From Pseudomonas benzenivorans (GTDB lineage: Bacteria > Pseudomonadota > Gammaproteobacteria > Pseudomonadales > Pseudomonadaceae): a DNA stretch of 64,000 bases. Below the pieces are notes generated by a model. It was not told the DNA's origin. It made no database searches and saw only the letters and a program-made list of their open reading frames with translations. Position 1 is the stretch's first letter, and each line of letters opens with the position of its first letter. Positions 50,919 to 62,271 of the stretch are shown here, piece after piece. The stretch is taken from assembly GCF_024397895.1 (NCBI RefSeq), contig NZ_CP073346.1, positions 1,488,001 to 1,552,000 of the forward strand, given 5' to 3'. The translations under genes were made by a program, and so were the position numbers.

Positions 50919-52295
50919 ATGGAATTCATCACCCATCTGGTCAATCAAATCAACGGCCTGGTCTGGGGTCCACCCATGCTGGTGGCGATCCTCGGCACCG
51001 GCCTGTTCCTCATGCTGCGCCTCAAGCTGATGCCCCTGAGCAAGATCGGCGCCGGCTTCGCCCTGATGTGGCAAGGCCGCAAGAAGGACGACGAGGCCAG
51101 CGGCGAGATCAGCCCGTTCCAGGCGCTGATGACCTGCCTGGCCGCCACCGTCGGTACCGGCAACATCGCCGGCGTGGCCACCGCGATCTTCCTCGGCGGC
51201 CCCGGCGCGCTGTTCTGGATGTGGTGCACCGCCCTGGTCGGCATGGCCACCAAGTACTGCGAAGTGGTGCTGGCGGTGCACTACCGCGAGAAGGATGACC
51301 GCGGCGAGCACGTCGGCGGGCCGATGTACGCGATCAAGAACGGCCTGGGCAAGAAGTGGCTGTGGCTCGGCAGCGCCTTCGCCATCTTCGGTGGCCTGGC
51401 CGGCTTCGGCATCGGCAACATGGTCCAGGTCAACAGCATGGCCCATGCCCTGCAGAGCACCTTCGACATCCCGCTGTGGGCCACCGGCCTGGTCAGCATG
51501 GTGCTGGTCGGCCTGGTGATCCTCGGCGGCATCCAGCGCATCGGCAAGGTCGCCGCGACCCTGGTGCCGTTCATGTGCGTGGCCTACATAGTGGCCGCCG
51601 TGGCGGTGCTGGTGGCCTTCGCCGACGCCATCCCCGGCGCCTTCGAGCTGATCTTCACCCACGCCTTCAGCCCGATCGCCGCCGCCGGTGGCTTCGCCGG
51701 CGCGGCGGTGATGGCGGCGATCCGCTTCGGTGTGGCCCGCGGCATCTTCTCCAACGAGGCGGGCCTGGGCACCGCCGGTATCGCCCAGGCGGCCGGCACC
51801 ACCAACAGCGCCGTGCGCTCCGGGATGATCGGCATGCTCGGGACCTTCATCGACACCATCATCATCTGCAGCATGACCGGCCTGGCGATCATCGCCTCCG
51901 GCGTGTGGACCAGCGGCGAGAGCGGCGCGGCCCTGTCGGCAGCGGCCTTCGAAGCGGCCATGCCCGGTTTCGGCGGCGCCGTGCTGAGCATCGCCCTGGT
52001 GGTCTTCGCCTTCACCACCATCCTCGGCTGGAGCTACTTCGGCGAGAAGTGCTGGGAGTTCATGGTCGGCACCAAGGCCATTGTGCCGTTCCGCATCATC
52101 TGGGTCCTGGCCGTGCCGTTCGGCGCCATCGCCCAGCTGGACTTCGCCTGGTTGCTGGCCGACACCCTCAACGGCCTGATGGCACTGCCCAACCTGCTCT
52201 CGCTGCTGCTGCTGAGCCCCGTGGTGGTCAAGCTGACCCGCGACCATTTCGCCAACAAGGCCAGCATCGGCGGCGCCGCTGCCGTGCAACGTTAA
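50919..52295 (+). CDS. agcS: alanine/glycine:sodium symporter, AgcS family
   Basis: 458 residues with about 11 membrane segments. Signature stretches are [40 protein letters not shown] and [17 protein letters not shown]. It imports alanine, glycine or D-alanine with sodium. Its place between gcvP and glyA strongly suggests glycine is a substrate. The ATG at 50919 follows AAAGGAG; longer in-frame starts are not credible. It may have its own promoter behind the 50706 repeat element. Confidence 0.93.
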   Translation: MEFITHLVNQINGLVWGPPMLVAILGTGLFLMLRLKLMPLSKIGAGFALMWQGRKKDDEASGEISPFQALMTCLAATVGTGNIAGVATAIFLGGPGALFWMWCTALVGMATKYCEVVLAVHYREKDDRGEHVGGPMYAIKNGLGKKWLWLGSAFAIFGGLAGFGIGNMVQVNSMAHALQSTFDIPLWATGLVSMVLVGLVILGGIQRIGKVAATLVPFMCVAYIVAAVAVLVAFADAIPGAFELIFTHAFSPIAAAGGFAGAAVMAAIRFGVARGIFSNEAGLGTAGIAQAAGTTNSAVRSGMIGMLGTFIDTIIICSMTGLAIIASGVWTSGESGAALSAAAFEAAMPGFGGAVLSIALVVFAFTTILGWSYFGEKCWEFMVGTKAIVPFRIIWVLAVPFGAIAQLDFAWLLADTLNGLMALPNLLSLLLLSPVVVKLTRDHFANKASIGGAAAVQR

Positions 52296-52356
52296 ACCCT
52301 CGCATGCCCCTGGCGCGGCCGGATCACGGTCGCGCCCTTCGCCAAGGACCTCTCCC

Positions 52357-53610
<1,254 letters not shown>

Positions 53611-53682
53611 ATAGGTTCGCTTCGCGGCCCGGCGGCGCTCCAGCGGCGCGCCGCCAGCCCCTTTAGGAAGTCGGAGATAAGC

Positions 53683-55059
<1,377 letters not shown>

Positions 55060-55062
55060 TCA

Positions 55063-55130
55063 GTAGGGTGCGCGGGGACGCCTAGACCCCGCGCACCAAA
55101 CCCTTTAACGGTGCGCATGGCGCACCCTAC
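55063..55130. repeat. intergenic inverted-repeat element, 11-bp arms plus inner stems
   Basis: GTAGGGTGCGC (55063-55073) and GCGCACCCTAC (55120-55130) bound the element. Inside, GTGCGCGGGG/CCCCGCGCAC (55069-55096) and GGTGCGC/GCGCACC form two further hairpins. It fills the sdaA-gcvT gap almost exactly. It shares its core with the 41286 element. Confidence 0.75.
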
Positions 55131-55142
55131 CGGAGACATTGC

Positions 55143-56264
55143 ATGACCACCGAAACCCTGGCGAAAACCCCGCTGCATGCCCTGCACCTAGAGCTCGGCG
55201 CGCGCATGGTGCCGTTCGCCGGCTACGACATGCCGGTGCAGTACCCGCTCGGCGTGATGAAGGAACACCTGCACACCCGCGACCAGGCCGGCCTGTTCGA
55301 CGTCTCGCACATGGGCCAGATCATCCTGCGCGGCGCCGAAGCCGCCAAGGCCCTGGAGACCCTGGTGCCGGTGGATATCGTCGACCTGCCGGTGGGCATG
55401 CAGCGCTACGCCATGTTCACCGACGAGAACGGCGGCATCCTCGACGACCTGATGGTCGCCAACCTCGGTGACGACACCCTGTTCCTGGTGGTCAATGCCG
55501 CCTGCAAGCACCAGGACCTGATGCACCTGCAGCAGCACATTGCCGGCCAGTGCCAGATCGAGTCCCACTTCGACCGCGCCCTGCTCGCCCTGCAGGGTCC
55601 CAAGGCCGTCGACGCGCTGGCGCGCCTGGCGCCGGAAGTGGCGAAGATGACCTTCATGCAGTTCGCCCCGGTGCGCCTGCTCGGTGTCGACTGCTACGTC
55701 AGCCGTTCCGGCTACACCGGCGAAGACGGCTACGAGATCTCGGTGCCGGCCGAGCACGCCGAGACCCTGGCGCGCAGCCTGCTGGCCGAACCCGAGGTCG
55801 AGGCCATCGGTCTCGGCGCGCGCGATTCGCTGCGCCTGGAAGCCGGTCTGTGCCTGTATGGCCACGACATGAGCAGGGCCACCACGCCGATCGAGGCCAG
55901 CCTGCTGTGGGCCGTGTCCAAGGCCCGCCGCGCCGATGGCGTGCGCGCCGGCGGCTTCCCCGGCGCCGAGCGGATCTTCGCCCAGCAGCGTGAGGGCGTC
56001 GCCAGCAAGCGCGTAGGCCTGCTGCCCCAGGAGCGCATGCCGGTGCGCGAAGGCGCGGAGATCGTCGACGGCGACGGCCAGGTGATCGGCCAGGTGTGCA
56101 GCGGCGGCTTCGGCCCGACCCTGGGCGCCCCGGTGGCCATGGGCTACGTGCAGAGCAGCCATATCGCCCTGGACAGCGAAGTCTGGGCCGTGGTGCGCGG
56201 CAAGCGCGTGGCCATGAAAGTCGCCAAGACCCCCTTCGTGGCGCAGCGTTACTACCGCGGCTGA
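55143..56264 (+). CDS. gcvT: aminomethyltransferase, glycine cleavage T protein
   Basis: 373 residues of the GcvT folate-binding fold: FDVSHMGQIILRGAEA, SGYTGEDGYEISVP and the GARDSLRLEAGLCLYGHD loop. It releases ammonia and forms methylene-THF from the H-bound aminomethyl group. Last gene of the unit. GGAG precedes the ATG. The dihydrolipoamide dehydrogenase (L protein) gene is not here. Confidence 0.97.
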   Translation: MTTETLAKTPLHALHLELGARMVPFAGYDMPVQYPLGVMKEHLHTRDQAGLFDVSHMGQIILRGAEAAKALETLVPVDIVDLPVGMQRYAMFTDENGGILDDLMVANLGDDTLFLVVNAACKHQDLMHLQQHIAGQCQIESHFDRALLALQGPKAVDALARLAPEVAKMTFMQFAPVRLLGVDCYVSRSGYTGEDGYEISVPAEHAETLARSLLAEPEVEAIGLGARDSLRLEAGLCLYGHDMSRATTPIEASLLWAVSKARRADGVRAGGFPGAERIFAQQREGVASKRVGLLPQERMPVREGAEIVDGDGQVIGQVCSGGFGPTLGAPVAMGYVQSSHIALDSEVWAVVRGKRVAMKVAKTPFVAQRYYRG

Positions 56265-56269
56265 AGGCC

Positions 56270-56299
56270 AGGCCCTTTGCGCGCGAGCGCAAGGGGCCT
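56270..56299 (+). terminator. strong hairpin closing the gcv unit
   Basis: AGGCCCTTTGCGC / GCGCAAGGGGCCT makes a 13-bp stem (one G-U pair) with a 4-base loop, five bases after the gcvT stop. It is followed by a C run, not a T-tract, so it may act with Rho or as an mRNA end stabiliser. Confidence 0.55.
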
Positions 56300-56526
56300 C
56301 CCCCCTGACGCCAGCTGGCCGCGCCCGTGGCCGACTGGCCGACTGTCGCTACAAGTCCACGCCTGTCCGCCCCGCCGAGATGCGACTTGCCCAATCGCCA
56401 CCGGCTAGCCAGACTGGAGCCTACGACCCAGTCACCATCTGGCTGAAGCTTCATGCTGGCGTTCGCGACCACGCCCCAAAGGGGACGAAGCGCAGCGCCT
56501 AGCGACCAAGGCAGTACGCTTCCCCT

Positions 56527-57927
56527 ATGGATAGACCCCCTTACTCGCCCCCGTCCGCCTTCATCGACCTGCTGCTCGACGCCGTCTGCGTGGTCGACGC
56601 CGAGGGCCGCTTCGTCTTCGTCAGCGCCGCCTGCGAACGCATCTTCGGCTACAGCCCCCAGGAGATGATCGGCCGGCCGATGATCGAAATGGTCGCCCCG
56701 GAGGATAGGGCCAGGACCCTGCAAGCCGCCGACGAGATCATGGCCGGACAGGCCAAGCCGCATTTCGAGAACCGCTACCTGCGCAAGGATGGCAAGATCG
56801 CCCACATCATGTGGTCGGCTCGCTGGTCGGAAGCCGATCAACTGCGCATCGCCGTGGCCCGCGACATCACCGAGCGCAAGCAGGCCGAGTCATTGCATGC
56901 CGCGCTCTACGCCATCTCCGAGGCGGCCCACACCGCCGAGGATCTGCTGGCGCTGTTTCGCCAGATTCATCAGATCATCGGCGCGCTGCTGCCGGCGCAG
57001 AACTTTTCCGTGGCGCTCTACGATGCCAGCCACGACCGACTGAGCTTTCCCTATCACGTCGATGAGCGGGAGCAGGCCAGTACGCCCCGCTGCTCAGCCG
57101 CGGACGCCCTCTGCGCCGAAGTGATTCACAGCGAACGGGCGCTGCTGCTGACCCCCGAGACACAACACGAGCTGGCCGGGCAGCTGCAGCCCGCCGTCGA
57201 CCCGGATGCCCTGTGCTGGCTGGGCGTGCCCCTCAACTCGCCCGACGGGGCCATCGGCGCCCTGGCGCTGAAGAGCTATCGCGGCGGGGCGCTGTACAGC
57301 GACCAGGACAAGGAACTGCTGCAGTTCGTCTCCAACCAGGTGGCTGCCGCCATCGAGCGCAATCAGCTGCACGCCCGTCTGCGCCACATGGCGCAGTACG
57401 ATCAGCTGACCCAGCTGCCCAACCGCGGACTGCTGCATGACCGCCTGCGCACCGCCCTGGCCCGGGCGCGCCGGGAAACGGGCCGGATGGCCCTGCTGTA
57501 CCTCGACCTGGACAACTTCAAGCAGATCAACGACAGCCTCGGCCACGCCGCTGGCGACCTGCTGCTGCAAGAGGTCGCCAGCCGGCTCAAACTCTGCGTG
57601 CGCGACGCCGATACCGTCGCCCGCATCGGCGGCGACGAGTTCGTGGTGCTGCTCGAGAGCATTCAGGTACCGGCGCATGCCGCAGCCCTGGCGGAAAAGA
57701 TTCGCGAACTGCTCAACCAGCCCATGGACCTGGCCGGTCACGCCCTGTGCATCCTGCCCAGCATCGGCATCGCCCTCTATCCGGAGCACGGCGATACGAT
57801 GGAGCAGCTGCTCAAGCACGCCGATGACGCCATGTACGGCGCCAAGAGCCGCGGCGGCAACCGCATTCAGCTGCGCATCAGGACGGGGCCCGACGGTGAC
57901 GACTTCGAGGCGTCAGCGCCGGCCTGA
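56527..57927 (+). CDS. diguanylate cyclase with PAS and GAF domains
   Basis: 466 residues. PAS at roughly 10-120 (DAVCVVDAEGRFVFVSAACE, ending AVARDITERKQAE), GAF at about 130-290, then GGDEF with the intact signature RIGGDEFVVLLES. An RxxD inhibitory site (RDAD) lies five residues before GGDEF, so product feedback by c-di-GMP is likely. No EAL domain and no membrane span. It should make c-di-GMP in the cytoplasm in response to a PAS/GAF-sensed cue. Confidence 0.93.
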   Translation: MDRPPYSPPSAFIDLLLDAVCVVDAEGRFVFVSAACERIFGYSPQEMIGRPMIEMVAPEDRARTLQAADEIMAGQAKPHFENRYLRKDGKIAHIMWSARWSEADQLRIAVARDITERKQAESLHAALYAISEAAHTAEDLLALFRQIHQIIGALLPAQNFSVALYDASHDRLSFPYHVDEREQASTPRCSAADALCAEVIHSERALLLTPETQHELAGQLQPAVDPDALCWLGVPLNSPDGAIGALALKSYRGGALYSDQDKELLQFVSNQVAAAIERNQLHARLRHMAQYDQLTQLPNRGLLHDRLRTALARARRETGRMALLYLDLDNFKQINDSLGHAAGDLLLQEVASRLKLCVRDADTVARIGGDEFVVLLESIQVPAHAAALAEKIRELLNQPMDLAGHALCILPSIGIALYPEHGDTMEQLLKHADDAMYGAKSRGGNRIQLRIRTGPDGDDFEASAPA

Positions 57928-57944
57928 CCCCTGCGCCCCCCAGA

Positions 57945-59075
57945 TCAGCGCAGCTCGCCGACCATCGCCGCCGCCACACTGAGCACGTCCCGCCCCAGAC
58001 GCATCGAACGCCGACCGTTCCACCCGGTCAGCGGCGCCGGGCTGTCGTCGTGATCCTTGAACGGCATCTCGATGGTGAACGACAGGCAATCGAACTCCTG
58101 CCCCACGGCGTTGCAGGCCAGGGTCAGGTTGGCCTGACCCGGTTCGTCGCGCGGGTAGCCGAAAGCAGTCTGGAACTCGGCGCCGATGGCCGCCAGGCGC
58201 TGCCGGAACGCCTCCTCGAGGGCAGCCAGACGCGGACTGTAGCCGGGGTTGCCTTCGCAACCGGCGGTGAATACGTGGGGAATTTCCTCGTCGCCGTGGA
58301 TGTCGAGGAACAGGTCCACGCCGACCCGACGCATCTGCTGCTGGACGAAGAACACCTCGGGACTCTCCGCCTCGCTGGCCGACTGCCAGGCCCGGTTGAG
58401 GTCCTTGCCGGCGGCGTTGGTGCGCAGGTGACCGCGAAAGGCGCCGTCGGGATTCATGTTTGGCACCAGGTACAGGTCCGCCTCGGCCAGCAAGGCACTC
58501 AGCTCGGCGTCGTCCGGGTTTTGCAGGCGCTCGATCAGCCCCTCCACAAACCACTCGGCCATGTGCTCGCCGGGATGTTGCTGGGCGATGATCCAGATCT
58601 TGCGTTGGGCCTGCGGCGTGCGGCTGATGCGCAGCAACTGGATGTCGCGACCCTCGATGCTCTTGCCGCAGGCGAACAGCTCGGCGCCGGCCACGTCCAG
58701 CGCCTGCTGGATCAGCCAGTCATGGCGGGCGCGGCTGTAGGGTTCGAAGTAGGCGAACCAGACCTGCGCCTCTTTCGTCTCGAGCTCGAACTGCAGCGCG
58801 CCGTCCTCGAAGCGGCTGGGCACGCGAAACCAGTTGGTCTGATCGTAGGAAGCGGCGGCGTTATAACCCGTCCAGGCCTGGCTGTAGGCCGACTGACCGG
58901 CATTGGTCAGGCTGAAGCCGTAGCGCTGACCCGGGGTCAGGCCCTCGGCCTTGAAATGGAACCACTGGAAGTGATGGCTGTTGAGGTCCGGGCGCATGGC
59001 CAGCAGGACCTGCTGCGGGTTGTCGGCATCGAGCACCTCGATATTGCCGCTGTCGAAGTCGGAGCTGATGAGCAT
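57945..59075 (-). CDS. M14-type cytosolic zinc carboxypeptidase
   Basis: 376 residues. Zinc ligands are readable in QHPGEHMAEWFVEG (HxxE) and in LDIHGDEEIPHVF; the catalytic Glu is in SFTIEMPFKDHDD. The N-terminal ~110 residues form the beta domain typical of bacterial cytosolic carboxypeptidases (YGFSLTNAGQSAYSQ). No signal peptide. It trims C-terminal residues from peptides or proteins; substrate unknown. Convergent with the cyclase gene. Confidence 0.88.
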   Translation of the reverse strand: MLISSDFDSGNIEVLDADNPQQVLLAMRPDLNSHHFQWFHFKAEGLTPGQRYGFSLTNAGQSAYSQAWTGYNAAASYDQTNWFRVPSRFEDGALQFELETKEAQVWFAYFEPYSRARHDWLIQQALDVAGAELFACGKSIEGRDIQLLRISRTPQAQRKIWIIAQQHPGEHMAEWFVEGLIERLQNPDDAELSALLAEADLYLVPNMNPDGAFRGHLRTNAAGKDLNRAWQSASEAESPEVFFVQQQMRRVGVDLFLDIHGDEEIPHVFTAGCEGNPGYSPRLAALEEAFRQRLAAIGAEFQTAFGYPRDEPGQANLTLACNAVGQEFDCLSFTIEMPFKDHDDSPAPLTGWNGRRSMRLGRDVLSVAAAMVGELR

Positions 59076-59196
59076 GCTTACCTCTGGCGCAAGGAGCTGG
59101 GGAAGCGTGCGAGCATCGCAGTTCGATGAGCGGATGAAAACGCGGAATGCGACAAATCCCTACTCATTCGGATCAGCCCCCCTGCCTGGCGAGCCA

Positions 59197-59727
59197 TCAG
59201 GCCTTCTCCACCACCTGGCGCAGCTGCTCGAGCCCCTGCTCGAAGTCGCCGCCGATCAGCTTGTCCATGTCCATCAGCAGGTGGGCGGCCTTGGCCATGA
59301 AATTCTTGTGCCCGCTCATGCTCCAGCTCACACGGGTACCACCGAGCTCCTCGGCGAAGCTGAACAGTGCCTCGTTGCTGGCCTTGAAGGGTTTGAGAAA
59401 GTCCAACAGGATGCGCACCCGCTCGCTCGCCCGGCTCTCGATGATGGTCGCACTGCCCTCACCGACCGCCTTGTTACCGGACCAACGATAGACCGCCCCC
59501 ACCCCGGCATCCGCTCCCTGGTAATCGACCCGCATGGCCGGGTCGCGCCTGGCCCAGGGCGACCACTGCGGCCAATTGTGGAAGTCGTTGACCTGGACGA
59601 ACACCGCCTCCGCCGGTGCGGCCATGAAGGCCGAACGCTCGACGCGGAACTGATCCGGCTGCCGGGCGATCAGCACCAGCAACAGAATGACGATCACCGC
59701 AAGGGTGAGGAGCAGATAGCTGAGCAT
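59197..59727 (-). CDS. SRPBCC family protein with N-terminal membrane anchor
   Basis: 176 residues. One membrane segment (LSYLLLTLAVIVILLLVLIA) is followed by a START/polyketide-cyclase-like fold (ERSAFMAAPAEAVFVQVNDF; HNWPQWSPWARRDPAM). The start MLSYLLL at 59727 follows AGGAG; a longer frame adds a basic stretch. The family binds hydrophobic ligands. No partner is evident; it is preceded by the AT-rich gap 59728-60338. Confidence 0.82.
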   Translation of the reverse strand: MLSYLLLTLAVIVILLLVLIARQPDQFRVERSAFMAAPAEAVFVQVNDFHNWPQWSPWARRDPAMRVDYQGADAGVGAVYRWSGNKAVGEGSATIIESRASERVRILLDFLKPFKASNEALFSFAEELGGTRVSWSMSGHKNFMAKAAHLLMDMDKLIGGDFEQGLEQLRQVVEKA

Positions 59728-60090
59728 GCCAATGATTCTCCTGAGTCTGTTGCGTGCTCGAGTACTCACCCCTTCGCGGGTGCCGCTCGGGGTTGCTGAT
59801 CGAGCAGCGCGCTACCAATGACCGCGTCGATGGACACAGAAAATCAGATACGGGTGAAAGACTGCCCAGGCAACCCGCCGGTGAAGGTGCTTATTACACC
59901 GCATCCCGAAAACTTGTTCCGGCTGGCCTTTTTCCCGCCAACCGCAGTCGAAGACATAGCCTTTATGTTATGCGAGCAACTATATAGACCGGCCGGTCAC
60001 GTCGCCACTGCGCGCACATTAACGGCAAATATTCGGATAGGTTATCGACTCGCTTGCCGCCGAATTCGTGACAGGTCGCACGTACTGTTC

Positions 60091-60118
60091 TTAACTTACC
60101 CGTGCAGTTTGCTAGACT
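60091..60118 (+). promoter_or_regulatory. weak candidate sigma-70 promoter
   Basis: TTAACT (60091-60096) and TAGACT (60113-60118) are spaced 16 bases apart, each matching 4 of 6 consensus positions. A transcript from here would begin about 20 bases before the large hairpin at 60138 and lead to the small protein at 60339. Confidence 0.3.
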
Positions 60119-60137
60119 TTTAACGGGTGTTCGCCAT

Positions 60138-60174
60138 AATTGTCGCCGCGTGCCGATCACGCACCGCGACAATT
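60138..60174. repeat. long hairpin AATTGTCGC...GCGACAATT
   Basis: Outer arms AATTGTCGC (60138-60146) and GCGACAATT (60166-60174) are perfect complements. Inner arms GCGTG (60148-60152) and CACGC (60158-60162) extend the stem, with loop CCGAT. There is no downstream T-tract. It may be a 5'-UTR regulatory structure, a small RNA element, or a protein-binding palindrome. Confidence 0.65.
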
Positions 60175-60338
60175 GGCCGAGAAAACATCTAATCCATTGT
60201 TTTCAAAGCTCTTTATCACACAAGCAAGACAACTTCTTAGCACCTCGAATAACCAGAAGCAGCTCAGACTGCACCCTGATGGGTGACCGCAGCAGTAAGG
60301 CAGGCCGCCTTACGTTGTCACCTCAGTACAAACAGACC

Positions 60339-60563
60339 ATGGGTAACCACGTGACGAAAGACGAACTGCGCGCCGAACTCGAGCGCCAGGCGCAGCGTTA
60401 CAAGGACGTATACGGCGGGGAAGTCATTACCTACGCCGCTCAACCAGATCCCGAGCGCAAGCCTTGGCGCAAGAAATCCAATTTTCTCGATCAAGCCTTC
60501 GAGAAAGAACTGGAAAAGATCGAAAAAGAACTGAAAGACAAAGCCGAAAAACCGCTCGACTAA
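60339..60563 (+). CDS. small conserved hypothetical, charged protein
   Basis: 74 residues, highly charged and helical (TKDELRAELERQAQRYKDVY; KKSNFLDQAFEKELEKIEKE). I recognise similar short Pseudomonas proteins of unknown function. The start may be the ATG at 60339 (MGNHVTKDEL) or the GTG at 60351 (VTKDEL); neither has a strong Shine-Dalgarno, and longer frames exist upstream. The long structured leader before it suggests post-transcriptional control. Confidence 0.65.
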   Translation: MGNHVTKDELRAELERQAQRYKDVYGGEVITYAAQPDPERKPWRKKSNFLDQAFEKELEKIEKELKDKAEKPLD

Positions 60564-60639
60564 CGACGACGGCGAAGCGCAACTGTGGACGACTGCTCCA
60601 TCAGCCCAGCGTTGATGCGTCTGGGCCTGGGGCAGTTGG

Positions 60640-62127
60640 TTAACGCCGCTTCCCGCCCAATAGCGAGCCCATCAGTCCTCGCACCAGTTGCCGGCCGATC
60701 TGGTTGGCGACTTGCCGTACCGCACTCTTCAGCGCCTGGCCGGCCAGACTGCCCAGCAGGTCGCCCGCCATGCCGCCAACGGACGGCTTGTCGGCCTTGG
60801 CCTGAATCGCCTCCTGCGCTCGTTCGACGCTGGCCGCCGCGGCCCGGGCGCTGAGCAACTCGTAGGCGGACTCGCGATCAACGGCCTGGTCGTAGCGGCC
60901 CTTCAACGGCGACTGACTGATCAGCGCCGCGCGCTCCGTCACGCCCAGCGGTCCGATCCGCGACTGCGGCGGCGCGATGGCCACCCGCCTGACCATGGCC
61001 GGGGTGCCCTTGTCCTCCAGGGTAGCGACCAGGGCCTCGCCGATGCTCAGCTCGGTCAGCAGGCTCAGGGTGTCGAAGGCCGGGTTGGGGCGAAAACCCT
61101 CGGCCACGGCGCGCAGGGCCTTCTGCTCCCGCGTGGTAAAGGCGCGCAGGCCATGCTGAATGCGCAGACCGAGCTGAGCCAGTACGTCATCGGGCAGATC
61201 ACCCGGGGACTGGGTCACGAAATACACGCCGACACCTTTCGAACGGATCAGCCGCACCACCTGCTCCAGGCGCTTCTGCAAGGCCTTGGGGGTGTCGGCG
61301 AAGAGCAGGTGCGCCTCGTCGAAGAACAGCGCCAGCACCGGTTTGTCGGCATCGCCCCGCTCTGGCAGCTGCTCGAACAGCTCGGCCAGCAGCCACAGCA
61401 GGAAGGTCGCATAAACCTTGGGCGCCTCGTGCACCAGGCGACTGGCATCGAGCAGGTGAATGCGCCCGCGCCCATCAGAGTCGGGATGAAGGATGTCCTC
61501 CAGCTGTAATGCCGGTTCACCGAACAGGGCCTCGGCGCCTTGTTGCTCGAGGCTGGCCAGGCGCCGCAGCAGGGCATGCGCCGAGGCGCTGGTGAACAAC
61601 GCGGTGTCCTCGCCGAGTACCTCGGGGTGGGCCTTGAGGTGGGAGAGCAGGGCCTTCAGATCCTTCAGGTCGAGCAGCAGCAAGCCTTCGCGATCCGCCA
61701 CCTTGAAAGCGGCATAGAGCGCGGCCTGCTGGCTTTCGCTGAGCTCGAGCAAGGCGCCGAGCAACAAGGGCCCCATCTCGCTCAGGGTGGTGCGCAGCGG
61801 GTGACCACTGCGTCCCTCGACATCCCACAGGGTCACGGGATAGGCCCTGGGCCGATGGGCAAGCCAGGGCATGCTGGCGATGCGTTCGGCCACCTTGCCC
61901 TGGGGCGCACCGATGGCGCCCAGGCCACAGAGATCGCCTTTCACATCGGCGGCGAACACCGCCACCCCGGCGTCGCTGAAGCCCTCGATCAAGCGCTGCA
62001 GCGTGACCGTCTTGCCGGTGCCGGTCGCCCCCGCCACCAGGCCGTGCCGGTTGGCCAGACGCAGGGGTTGGGCGACCGGCTGAGCGGCGGAGTCAGCGCC
62101 AAAAACAAAGTGTTCAGATACGGACAT
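60640..62127 (-). CDS. DUF853/HerA-like ATPase (YjgR family)
   Basis: 495 residues. Walker A GATGTGKT at 33-40 (LVAGATGTGKTVTLQRL), Walker B with VLALFFDEAHLLF, and VGVYFVTQSPGDLPDDV as sensor-like region, all typical of the HerA-FtsK superfamily. The C-terminus is Gly-rich (GGMAGDLLGSLAGQ; GLMGSLLGGKRR). Function unknown; no NurA-type nuclease is next to it. I chose MSVSEHFVFG at 62127, which follows GGGAGA; an in-frame start at about 62160 is possible. Confidence 0.88.
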   Translation of the reverse strand: MSVSEHFVFGADSAAQPVAQPLRLANRHGLVAGATGTGKTVTLQRLIEGFSDAGVAVFAADVKGDLCGLGAIGAPQGKVAERIASMPWLAHRPRAYPVTLWDVEGRSGHPLRTTLSEMGPLLLGALLELSESQQAALYAAFKVADREGLLLLDLKDLKALLSHLKAHPEVLGEDTALFTSASAHALLRRLASLEQQGAEALFGEPALQLEDILHPDSDGRGRIHLLDASRLVHEAPKVYATFLLWLLAELFEQLPERGDADKPVLALFFDEAHLLFADTPKALQKRLEQVVRLIRSKGVGVYFVTQSPGDLPDDVLAQLGLRIQHGLRAFTTREQKALRAVAEGFRPNPAFDTLSLLTELSIGEALVATLEDKGTPAMVRRVAIAPPQSRIGPLGVTERAALISQSPLKGRYDQAVDRESAYELLSARAAAASVERAQEAIQAKADKPSVGGMAGDLLGSLAGQALKSAVRQVANQIGRQLVRGLMGSLLGGKRR

Positions 62128-62271
62128 TTCGGTGTCTCCCACATTAAAGCTTTCGTCCATGAAGACCGACACAAGAGTACCGCCGGCCCCCGACCAGCGC
62201 TCTTCTCCCGCACCGCCTGCAACCTGAAGCCAGCCCAGACTGGCGGCCGCCCCTAACGGACAGCATAAGCC

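Larger units (their letters stand above)
59728..60338. other. AT-rich non-coding or weakly coding leader region
   Basis: About 610 bases, clearly lower in G+C than the rest of the window. A plus-strand frame of about 100 codons (59818-60123) is present, but its codon use is unlike the neighbours and it has no ribosome-binding site, so I do not call it a gene. The region holds a candidate promoter and a large hairpin (60138-60174). Such AT-rich islands in Pseudomonas often bind MvaT/MvaU silencers. Confidence 0.45.

Noticed and set aside
53611..53682. GC-rich hairpin between glyA and sdaA as a terminator
   Set aside because: No T-tract, and the genes form one functional unit; more likely a local mRNA structure.
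59818..60123. Possible 101-codon gene in the AT-rich region
   Set aside because: No ribosome-binding site, codon use unlike neighbours, no family resemblance; kept only as part of the leader region.
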